Positions 33,070 through 39,079 of a stretch of 39,079 nt of DNA are shown piece after piece. A program made the position numbers and the translations under genes. Source of the stretch: Hyphomonadaceae bacterium (GTDB lineage Bacteria > Pseudomonadota > Alphaproteobacteria > Caulobacterales > Hyphomonadaceae); NCBI GenBank assembly GCA_030158285.1, contig JAOATF010000164.1, positions 1 to 39,079 of the forward strand, written 5' to 3'. The notes under the pieces are model-generated. The model had not been told where the DNA came from, made no database searches, and saw only the letters and a program-made list of their open reading frames with translations. The stretch's first letter is position 1; every line of letters begins with the position of its first letter.

Positions 33070-33079
33070 CATGCGCATG
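33070..33079. promoter_or_regulatory. Palindrome CATGCGCATG upstream of marR
   Basis: A perfect 10-bp palindrome 33 bp before the MarR ATG. MarR proteins bind short palindromes near their own start, so this is a second candidate operator. Confidence 0.35.
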
Positions 33080-33111
33080 CATGGAGCGCTGCGGAAGGGG
33101 ACAGACTGACT

Positions 33112-33516
33112 ATGGACGCAAGCGTCGTAGCGCGGCTGCTCGAGCAAACCGCACGTGCGGTTTATGAAGCGCGAGGGCCAAAGGCTATCCATGCCGGGCA
33201 ATGGGCCGTGCTGCGCTACCTGGCGCGGGCGGGCAAGCAGGCGCGCACGGTTGGTGGCGTTGCGACTTACCTTGGCGTCACGCACGCCCCCGCTTCGCGC
33301 GCGGTTGCTGCGCTGGCCCGCAAGGACTTTGTTACCGTTAAGACCGATGCGGAGGATCGCCGCGTGCGCCGCGTGGACCTTACGCCGGCAGGACGTGCGC
33401 TGCTGGACCATGACCCGGTTCACCGGCTGACCGACGCCATCGAGGCGCTGAGCGCGGACAAGAAGCGCGACCTCGCGGGAATGCTCGAGACGCTCTACGG
33501 TCGGCTCGCGAAGTAG
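33112..33516 (+). CDS. MarR-family transcriptional regulator
   Basis: A 134-residue winged-helix DNA-binding protein. The helix-turn-helix is around GGVATYLGVTHAPASRAVAALARK (about 49-72) and the wing is KTDAEDRRVRRVDLTPAG (about 77-94), with the D-x-R-x-R-R-V pattern typical of MarR. N- and C-terminal helices would form the dimer interface. ATG 33112 is taken because GGAAGGGG lies upstream and an earlier GTG at 33049 adds a non-conserved stretch. It contains no cysteine, so direct thiol redox sensing is unlikely. It is followed 14 bp later by a methionine-sulfoxide reductase, suggesting that it controls that gene or is co-expressed with it. Confidence 0.87.
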   Translation: MDASVVARLLEQTARAVYEARGPKAIHAGQWAVLRYLARAGKQARTVGGVATYLGVTHAPASRAVAALARKDFVTVKTDAEDRRVRRVDLTPAGRALLDHDPVHRLTDAIEALSADKKRDLAGMLETLYGRLAK

Positions 33517-33530
33517 CGCAGGCAGCGTCC

Positions 33531-34022
33531 GTGGCCGAACAGCAGATCCAGTATTCAGCCGACAAGGCGACCGCCTATCGCGAGCTCGTGGCCGAGATCG
33601 GCAGCGTGGTTGCGGGCGAGACATCGCGCACGGCGCGCTATGCGACGGCGGTGTCGCTGTTGAAGGCGGCGTTCGGCGAGCGCTTCTTCTGGTGCGGCTT
33701 CTACGAGGTCGATCCGCTCAAGCAGCGCGAGCTGGTTGTCGGTCCCTATCAGGGGACGCTCGGCTGCCTGCGCATCCCGTTCGACAAGGGCGTGTGCGGG
33801 GCGTGTGCGAGCACGCGCGAGACGATCGTCGTGGCGGACGTGCATGCGTTTCCGGGGCACATCGCCTGCGACTCGCGATCGAACTCGGAGATCGTGGTGC
33901 CGGTCTTTGATTCAGCGGGCGCGCTCGTCGCCGTGCTGGATGTCGACTCGACGGCGTTTGCGGCGTTCGATGAGGTCGACGCGCGCGGGCTTGAGGCCGT
34001 GTGCCGGGTGATGCTGGGTTAG
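33531..34022 (+). CDS. msrC: Free methionine-(R)-sulfoxide reductase (GAF domain)
   Basis: A 163-residue GAF-domain enzyme that reduces free L-methionine-(R)-sulfoxide with thioredoxin as electron donor; cytosolic. The three cysteines known in Escherichia coli fRMsr (84, 94, 118) are present as Cys79 (LGCLRIP), Cys89 (KGVCG) and Cys113 (GHIACD), with identical spacing. The following SNSEIVVPVF and VLDVDS blocks complete the signature. The start is GTG 33531, 14 bp after the MarR stop; no strong ribosome site is visible, so translation may be coupled. Function is well supported by motif identity. Confidence 0.93.
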   Translation: MAEQQIQYSADKATAYRELVAEIGSVVAGETSRTARYATAVSLLKAAFGERFFWCGFYEVDPLKQRELVVGPYQGTLGCLRIPFDKGVCGACASTRETIVVADVHAFPGHIACDSRSNSEIVVPVFDSAGALVAVLDVDSTAFAAFDEVDARGLEAVCRVMLG

Positions 34023-34029
34023 CGGTGAG

Positions 34030-34056
34030 TCATTCCCGGGCTTGACCCGAGAATGA
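34030..34056. repeat. REP-like hairpin between convergent genes
   Basis: TCATTCCCGGG and CCCGAGAATGA form an 11-bp stem with one mismatch around CTTGA, with flanking G/C complements. Its CCCGGGCTTGACCCG core resembles dispersed palindromes common in alphaproteobacteria. It probably also ends transcription of msrC and of the lipoprotein gene facing it. Confidence 0.55.
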
Positions 34057-34072
34057 CGTCACGAACGCTCGC

Positions 34073-34480
34073 TCAGCCGACCTTCTCGTAGCTCGTCACT
34101 TCCATCTTCGCATCGCCGAGCGGCTTGTAGACGACGACCTTGTAGTGCGCGCCGCCGGTCATGGTGATGTCGAAGGCGTAATTGAGCCCGGCGACGACCT
34201 GCACCTTTGCTTCCGTCTTCTCGACAAGCGCGCGGGTGGGGTCGCGCGTGTAGATCGCGTCGGTGGCGACGGCGAGCGCAGCCTTCACGCCTTCGTCCGC
34301 GAGATCGGCAGGCGCGTATCCGCCGGTGATGGGAGCTTCCGGCGCCGGCGGCGCGGGCGTTTCAACCATGGCGGGCGCGGCGGGGGCTGCGGGTTCTGGC
34401 GCCGGTTCGGTTGCCGGGGCGGGCGACGGCGCGCACGCGGCCAGCGTGAGCATCAGGGCGGCGGACATCAGGCGGATCAT
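34073..34480 (-). CDS. Cystatin-like lipoprotein
   Basis: A 135-residue lipoprotein: signal peptide ending in the lipobox LTLAAC (Cys16), a Pro/Ala/Glu-rich linker (17-50), then a cystatin-like domain. Gly53-Gly54 lie at the expected inhibitory N-terminus, QVVAG is at 94-98, exactly the classical cystatin QxVxG hairpin, and VVVYKPLG (115-122) corresponds to the strand before the third loop, where the usual Pro-Trp is Pro-Leu. Cystatins (MEROPS I25) inhibit papain-like cysteine proteases. The bacterial target and inhibitory activity are unknown. Start ATG 34480 has GGAGGAG nearby. It follows another lipoprotein gene by 35 bp on the same strand, so the pair is probably an operon. Confidence 0.82.
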   Translation of the reverse strand: MIRLMSAALMLTLAACAPSPAPATEPAPEPAAPAAPAMVETPAPPAPEAPITGGYAPADLADEGVKAALAVATDAIYTRDPTRALVEKTEAKVQVVAGLNYAFDITMTGGAHYKVVVYKPLGDAKMEVTSYEKVG

Positions 34481-34515
34481 CGGGGTACTCCTCCAAACAT
34501 GATGAAACGGGCGGT

Positions 34516-35283
34516 TCAGCCGGCCTTGCCCCATGTGCCGTCCGCGCCCTTGCGATAGAAGGTGAAGCTGGCCGGATCCCATTGCGTGTCGTCCTGGCCG
34601 AGCATGTGGAAGAGCGCGTAACCGTTGCGGCCTTCCCAGAACTGCACCGCGTTCATGGTCACGCCATTGGGGCCGCAGGCATCCCACGGTTCGCCGCCGG
34701 AATTGGCGTCCATCTCGGACGCGAGTTCGGCAGACGGCGCCAACTCGAAGGTCGTCCCGGCGACGACGGGGCGTGAGACGGGGCGCGTGGCGCAGCGGGC
34801 GCGCTGGTCTTCCGGCGCCTTGTCGAGCGTCTTCATCGCTGTCTGCTCGGGCGTTTCGCCGTCGGCGACAGGGATGATCTCGAGGATGAACATCGCCTGA
34901 TCGTCCGGCGTGCCGTCCATGCGGTATTTCACATAGCCCTGCACGTAGGAATAAACGTTCGGCACCCAGCCCGCGCCAGAACAGTCCTGCGCGCGGAAAA
35001 GCAGGGCGAGCGTATCCGACACGCCAACTTCCTGCGTGCGCCAGACGCACTGGTCGGCCAGCTTCGGCGCCTGTGCGTTGATCCTGAGGAACTGGGCGGG
35101 ATCGGCATTGCCGCACTGGCCGGTGATCGTCAGGCGCGGCTCGCAGGTGGCTGCCACGGCAGCCGCCGGTGCGGCATCAGCTGCCGCTGCAGTGTCGAGC
35201 GCGGCGTCCTTCTCGCCGCCACAGGCGGCGAGGGCGAGGGCAGCGATCAGGCCAGCAAGCGGGCGCATCAATTGGCGTGCCAT
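34516..35283 (-). CDS. Hypothetical lipoprotein with multiple cysteines
   Basis: No family recognised. A signal peptide ends in LALAAC, then an Ala-rich linker and a soluble domain with several cysteines (in CEPRL, GQCGN, QCVWR, DCSG, RCATR, ACGPNG), suggesting disulfides and an extracytoplasmic location. The last 60 residues (GGEPWDACGPNG...GADGTWGKAG) have aromatic repeats. ATG 35283 (255 residues) or ATG 35268 (250 residues, a more usual lipoprotein start) are both possible; neither has a strong ribosome site. It precedes the cystatin-like lipoprotein by 35 bp, so the two may act together in the envelope. Confidence 0.65.
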   Translation of the reverse strand: MARQLMRPLAGLIAALALAACGGEKDAALDTAAAADAAPAAAVAATCEPRLTITGQCGNADPAQFLRINAQAPKLADQCVWRTQEVGVSDTLALLFRAQDCSGAGWVPNVYSYVQGYVKYRMDGTPDDQAMFILEIIPVADGETPEQTAMKTLDKAPEDQRARCATRPVSRPVVAGTTFELAPSAELASEMDANSGGEPWDACGPNGVTMNAVQFWEGRNGYALFHMLGQDDTQWDPASFTFYRKGADGTWGKAG

Positions 35284-35406
35284 CCGATGAAGTTTACCCC
35301 GACGTAGATCACTATGTGCATCCCCGGAATCTGATCGATTTCTAGCGTTGACCCCGGGGGGGCTCAAGCAAGCAACTGAGAATTGCCTGAGTAATTCCTG
35401 GCGCGT

Positions 35407-36876
35407 CTACTTCGGCTTTGTGCTGGCGTATTTCGCGGCAGCGTCGGCCCATTTGTAGGGCAACGTGTCGGGGACGATGGTGACTTCCGTCGTGAACTTG
35501 AACGGCGCCGTGGCGAGGCCGCTGTCCCATTCGGCTTCGACGAAGAAGGCGGTGTAGCCTTCGGTCGGGGCGGAAACCTGCGCGAAATAGGTTCCGTCGG
35601 CCTGCGGTTCAAGAACCGTCGATGTGTAGATCGGGCCGACCGTCTCGATACGGAAGTCGCGCGCCTTGGGGTTGTGCGCCTGCCAGAGGCGGACGGCTTT
35701 CGGTTTGTCGAGCGGGCGGAAGGCGACGCCGTTCACGTCAACGCGGTTCCAGATGTAGTCCGGGCGCTTGCCGCCGGTGATGACGGAATTGTACCAGGCG
35801 AGCATGGAATCGACCGCATCGGAATTGGCGAGGTTGTGTGCCGTGTTCTCGACATAGCGGATGCGTTTTTCCTGCGGCAGGCCTTCGTAATAGAAGCGGG
35901 AGTTATCCGGCAGGAAGAACTGATCGCCCGAAGCGTTGACCAGGAATTTCGGGATCGTGAGGCGTGCCCGCTCGCGATAATTGTACGGGTCCTCGATGCC
36001 GAGCACGGCCTGGTATTCTGGCGTGCCGATCTTGTGCGGGAACAAGCCGTGATTGACATAGTCTTCCAGTGACGGCGCGAAGAAGCCCAGCACTTCGAAA
36101 TGATGCTTGGTGATCTCCTCGGAGTTCAGCGCGTCGATCACCATGGGCATGATGCCGATGACGCGCTCATCCACCGCGCCGACGAGCCAGGTGGTCCAGC
36201 CGCGCTTGGAGGCGCCGGCGACGACAAATTGATTGATGGCGACGGCGCCGCCAGCTTCGGACTTCATGAACTCCTGCGTGGCGTCCATCGCCTTCACGCC
36301 GGCCTTCACCATGGCGAGGCGGACCAGCCACTCATCGTCCTTGGTCGTGAAGTGTTTTACGCGGGTGTAGGCGATGATGTCGTCTTCCCAGCGCTTCTTG
36401 TCCTTGGAGTCGGAGAAGACGAGCGGCTGGTTCGGCACCATGCCGACCTCGGCGACGACGGAGCCGGTTTCCACCGCCATGCGGATGGAGCGGTCCTGCG
36501 CCTTGGTGGGGGCGGGATCTGTATTGTCGCCTTGCCAGATGAAGAGGAGGGCCTTGTCGGATTTGACCTCGGCGGGCTTCACGATGGTCATCCAGTGTTT
36601 CCACACGGGATGGTCGACATCAGCTTCCGAACGCCAGGTCTGCGAGGTCATCTCGAGGACGTAGGTGGTCTGCTTGTCGCCCGGGTATGTGCCGACCAGC
36701 TCCCATTTATAGCTGGGGTCAGGCTTGGCGATGTAGGCGTCGAGCGCGGTTTTCTCGTCGGGTTTGACCGAGAGATCGACGGCAGCGGGCGCGGGAGTAG
36801 CTGGTTCTGGCGCGGGGGCGGAGGGGCTGCAGGCGGCCAACAACAGGCCAATAGCAAGCATCGACTTGCGGATCAT
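35407..36876 (-). CDS. PhoPQ-activated pathogenicity-related (PqaA-like) lipoprotein hydrolase
   Basis: A 489-residue lipoprotein of the PqaA family (PF10142), an alpha/beta-hydrolase-like fold of unknown substrate. Lipobox LLAAC has Cys16, and a Pro/Ala linker follows. The family core includes KHWMTIVKP, AMVKAGVKAMDA, VAGASKRGWTTWL with a likely nucleophile Ser223, VIDALN, SGDQFFLPD with Asp318, and ENTAHNLA with His347, giving a plausible catalytic triad. A C-terminal beta-rich domain (about 390-480) ends the protein. The family name comes from a Salmonella gene; nothing here shows PhoPQ control or a virulence role. GGGGAGGA precedes the ATG. It is a single-gene unit. Confidence 0.88.
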   Translation of the reverse strand: MIRKSMLAIGLLLAACSPSAPAPEPATPAPAAVDLSVKPDEKTALDAYIAKPDPSYKWELVGTYPGDKQTTYVLEMTSQTWRSEADVDHPVWKHWMTIVKPAEVKSDKALLFIWQGDNTDPAPTKAQDRSIRMAVETGSVVAEVGMVPNQPLVFSDSKDKKRWEDDIIAYTRVKHFTTKDDEWLVRLAMVKAGVKAMDATQEFMKSEAGGAVAINQFVVAGASKRGWTTWLVGAVDERVIGIMPMVIDALNSEEITKHHFEVLGFFAPSLEDYVNHGLFPHKIGTPEYQAVLGIEDPYNYRERARLTIPKFLVNASGDQFFLPDNSRFYYEGLPQEKRIRYVENTAHNLANSDAVDSMLAWYNSVITGGKRPDYIWNRVDVNGVAFRPLDKPKAVRLWQAHNPKARDFRIETVGPIYTSTVLEPQADGTYFAQVSAPTEGYTAFFVEAEWDSGLATAPFKFTTEVTIVPDTLPYKWADAAAKYASTKPK

Positions 36877-36976
36877 GATGGTCCTCCCCTTCGGCTGTGA
36901 CCGCCGTTGGTCTTCACACTAAAGCAGAACCATCCGGATTGTCATTCCTGCACAAGCGAAGCGTCAGAAAGCAAAA

Positions 36977-37005
36977 GCCGCGCGTCAGGGGTGCTGACGC
37001 GCGGC
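36977..37005 (-). terminator. Strong bidirectional-type terminator
   Basis: A perfect 12-bp stem, GCCGCGCGTCAG with CTGACGCGCGGC, and a 5-nt loop, flanked by AAAA and TTTGTCTTT. On the minus strand it follows the MFS gene and is followed by TTTTGCTTTC, so it terminates that transcript. Confidence 0.85.
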
Positions 37006-37027
37006 TTTGTCTTTCAGTCCGTCGTTA

Positions 37028-38599
37028 TCAGGCGGCGGCAGCTTTCCGCTTGCCGGCGCCGATGACGAGGAAGAGGCCGAGCAGGGTCGCGAGGACCAGC
37101 ATGACCATCTGGATCAGCGGCACGGCTTCGGTGGACGTCATGCCTGCGATGTTGCCGAAATAGTAGCGTGCGCCAAGACCGGCGACGCCCGTCAGCAGCA
37201 GCAGGACGCCGGCTGCGAAGCCGCCATCCGACACGGCCTTGCCCGCCTTCACCTCGCGGCCGATCGCCATCGCCTGAAGCGCGATGAAGACAAGCGCGAC
37301 AAGGAAGAATGGCGTCATCCACATCAGCGCCTCGCGCAGGCCTTCCTGCGCGGCCAGCGCCTTGTCGACGCCCGCCGCGATTTTCGTCGTCGCGAAGTTG
37401 GTCGACAGGATGCCCACCAGCGTCGGGCCCGCGCCCAGGCCGATGAAGTTGAGCACCATGAGGAGAATGGCGCTCGACATCGTGCGCTGCGAAGCCTTCA
37501 CCGAGTTGTTCACCAGCGCGAGCGCCGGGGCCAGGTAGAAGATGTTCAGCAGCAGGGGCAGGAACAGCAGGCCGAGGGCCATCGGCCAGTCCGTCGCCTG
37601 GGTGTAGAAGTACCAGAACGGCGTGGCGGCGGCCATCGCGATCAGCGGCGTGAGCGCGTACCAGACCTTGGAACGCTTCGCCATGCGGTCCACGATAGCG
37701 CCGGAGGCGATCGTCCCGATACCGATGCCAACGCCGACGACGAGGGCATACCACAGCGACAGTTCATCCTTCGTGATTCCGAGAACGCGTTCCAGGAAGG
37801 CCGCGTTGAAGCCGAGCGCGGCATAGCCGACGAGGGCGGAGACACCGCAACCAAGGGCTGCCCAGAGAAGGGCGGGTCGGCTGATGAAATCCCAGAACGT
37901 CCGCCCGAAGGACGAGCGTTCCTGCGCGGCGGCGGCTGCATAGCCCGGGTCCATTGCCCCGCGCTTGGGTTCGCGCACCACGAAGAGCATCAGCAGCGCG
38001 GCGATCACGCCGGCGACGCCGATGGCGATGAAGGCGGTGCGCCAGCCATAGGCCTTGTCGATCTGTGCGCCGAAGGCGATGGCCGCGGCCTGGCCCAGCG
38101 GCACGCCCATCGAGAAGATCGCCAGCGCAAGGCCGCGCTTCTCGGCCGGGAAGTAGTCCGAGATGATCGAGTAGGACGGCGGGGCGCCCGCCGCCTCGCC
38201 GACGCCGACGCCCATCCGGGCGGCCAGCATGGTCGGATAGTTCTGCGCGACGCCGCACAGCACGGTGAAACCGGACCACAGCGTTGCGCCGACATAGAGG
38301 ATGTTGCGGCGGCTGGTGCGGTCGGCAAGGAAGCCGACGACGACGCCGAGCACGGTGTAGACCAGCGCGAACCAGAAGCCGGTCATCCAGCCCATGTCGG
38401 CGTCGGACAGGCCCACGGTCGTGCCGTCAGGCAGCGTTTTCAGGAAGGCCGGGTCTTTCTTGATCGACTCGATCAGCACCGACATCAGCTGGCGGTCGAG
38501 GAAGTTGAAGATGTAGATGAAGCCCAGCAGGCCCAGCACGACCCAGGCATAGGTGGTCGTTCGCTGCGCGCCGGGCGGCGCGGCTGTGGTGTCGGTCAT
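37028..38599 (-). CDS. MFS transporter, spinster-like family
   Basis: A 523-residue inner-membrane secondary transporter with about twelve hydrophobic helices. Family landmarks are the first loop motif ADRTSRRNILYVGATLWSG, MGVGVGEAAGAPPSYSIISDYFP in helices 4-5 and KRGLALAIFSMGVPLGQ, all typical of spinster-like MFS proteins (organic-anion, sphingolipid or sugar-type substrates). The substrate cannot be told. ATG 38599 is preceded by GGGAGGGA. It is a single-gene unit ending at a strong terminator, divergent from ettA across about 200 bp. Confidence 0.88.
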   Translation of the reverse strand: MTDTTAAPPGAQRTTTYAWVVLGLLGFIYIFNFLDRQLMSVLIESIKKDPAFLKTLPDGTTVGLSDADMGWMTGFWFALVYTVLGVVVGFLADRTSRRNILYVGATLWSGFTVLCGVAQNYPTMLAARMGVGVGEAAGAPPSYSIISDYFPAEKRGLALAIFSMGVPLGQAAAIAFGAQIDKAYGWRTAFIAIGVAGVIAALLMLFVVREPKRGAMDPGYAAAAAQERSSFGRTFWDFISRPALLWAALGCGVSALVGYAALGFNAAFLERVLGITKDELSLWYALVVGVGIGIGTIASGAIVDRMAKRSKVWYALTPLIAMAAATPFWYFYTQATDWPMALGLLFLPLLLNIFYLAPALALVNNSVKASQRTMSSAILLMVLNFIGLGAGPTLVGILSTNFATTKIAAGVDKALAAQEGLREALMWMTPFFLVALVFIALQAMAIGREVKAGKAVSDGGFAAGVLLLLTGVAGLGARYYFGNIAGMTSTEAVPLIQMVMLVLATLLGLFLVIGAGKRKAAAA

Positions 38600-38802
38600 T
38601 TGATCCCTCCCGGTGGGCCGTTACCGGCCCTTATTGGTACGGCGTAGTTTCCATATCGGCGGCGGATTGGCGAGAGGATTGTCGCCGCAGGGGAAGCGCG
38701 AGTTATGCCGCGGTTGCGAAAAGACCGGGGCAGCCAGCTTGATCTCGCACGCGCGGCAGAGCATCTAGCACCCGCAAACTCCCCGGCCGCAGGAACCTGT
38801 CC

Positions 38803-39079
38803 ATGCCCGCCTATCAATATGTCTACCACCTCGACGGCCTGACCAAGATCTATCCGGGCGGGAAGAAGGTGTTCGAGAACATCCGGCTGCACTTCCTGCC
38901 CGACGCCAAGATCGGGATCGTGGGCGTCAACGGTTCGGGTAAGTCGACTCTGCTACGCATCATGGCGGGCGAGGACCATGAGATCCTTGGCGAGGCGAAA
39001 GCCGCCGACGGCATCAAGATCGGTTACCTGCCGCAGGAACCGAAGCTCGATCCGACCAAGAGCGTGTTCGAGAACATCG
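38803..39079 (+). CDS. ettA: ABC-F ATPase EttA, N-terminal part (runs off window)
   Basis: The first 92 residues of an ABC-F protein, truncated by the window end. The Walker A motif GVNGSGKST begins near residue 41, and IGYLPQEPKLDP lies near residue 74; together with the start YHLDGLTKIYPGGKKV they match EttA (energy-dependent translational throttle), a ribosome E-site factor, rather than Uup or a drug-resistance ABC-F. AGGAA lies 7 bp before the ATG. The second ATPase domain and arm motif are beyond the window, so other ABC-F subfamilies cannot be fully excluded. Confidence 0.9.
   Translation, partial: MPAYQYVYHLDGLTKIYPGGKKVFENIRLHFLPDAKIGIVGVNGSGKSTLLRIMAGEDHEILGEAKAADGIKIGYLPQEPKLDPTKSVFENI

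Larger units (their letters stand above)
32779..33111. other. Gene-free region between tRNA-Gly and the MarR gene
   Basis: I see no coding sequence. The segment is clearly richer in A/T than its surroundings, especially 32860-33040, as expected for a promoter region, and contains two palindromes (listed separately). No tRNA-linked integrase or direct repeat of the tRNA 3' end is visible. Confidence 0.6.

Noticed and set aside
32705-33111. Integrated element at the tRNA-Gly 3' end
   Set aside because: No integrase gene and no repeat of the tRNA end were found downstream.

Overview
The window is a G+C-rich chromosomal segment with dense, short-gapped genes. It looks alphaproteobacterial. The evidence is the argD-argF pair with hslO close by, a long (about 360-residue) dCTP deaminase, MetZ-type methionine synthesis, Entner-Doudoroff sugar catabolism, CydAB with a DUF2474-type small subunit, a TonB receptor with a PepSY membrane protein, and a CsgH-like curli protein. 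A Caulobacterales/Hyphomonadaceae-like organism would fit, but the family cannot be fixed from this sequence alone. I see no prophage, insertion sequence, CRISPR array or plasmid gene.

Layout. 1-7.1 kb: argD-argF, then four genes (a membrane protein, a BLUF photoreceptor in an operon with folE, and a serine hydrolase) lying between argF and hslO. 7.2-11.5 kb: a Prx5-like peroxiredoxin, then a TonB-dependent receptor followed by a PepSY-TM protein on the minus strand. 11.5-16.3 kb: apaG, a YceI lipoprotein, metZ, and a low-G+C acyltransferase-3/SGNH gene. 16.4-20.3 kb: an unrecognised exported protein that probably starts at TTG, then cydA-cydB plus a 49-residue DUF2474-like membrane peptide overlapping the end of cydB. 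20.5-22.8 kb: a glutathione transferase coupled to a dCTP deaminase, and a small membrane protein. 22.8-32.5 kb: Entner-Doudoroff genes in two minus-strand pairs (edd-eda and zwf-pgl), separated by a kynurenine-pathway module (hydrolase divergent from kynA-kynU) and a curli-like locus (curlin, CsgH-like lipoprotein, second curlin). 32.7-39 kb: tRNA-Gly(CCC), MarR regulator plus free-methionine-sulfoxide reductase, two lipoproteins (one with a cystatin signature), a PqaA-like lipoprotein, an MFS transporter, and the 5' end of ettA.

How the genes work together. zwf-pgl-edd-eda encode glucose-6-phosphate to pyruvate plus glyceraldehyde-3-phosphate, the complete oxidative Entner-Doudoroff branch. 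argD-argF supply arginine synthesis. kynA-kynU degrade tryptophan towards anthranilate, with the formamidase step unassigned unless the divergent hydrolase performs it. Two secreted curlins with a CsgH-type inhibitor suggest extracellular amyloid, although no CsgG/CsgE/CsgF exporter genes are in the window. The MarR-fRMsr pair, Hsp33 and the peroxiredoxin are oxidative-stress functions.

The observations I rate highest are the compact curli locus with its 10-bp promoter repeats and a palindrome covering the csgH-like ribosome site, the cystatin-like lipoprotein, the folE-BLUF operon, and the repeated AATACGC sites ahead of zwf.
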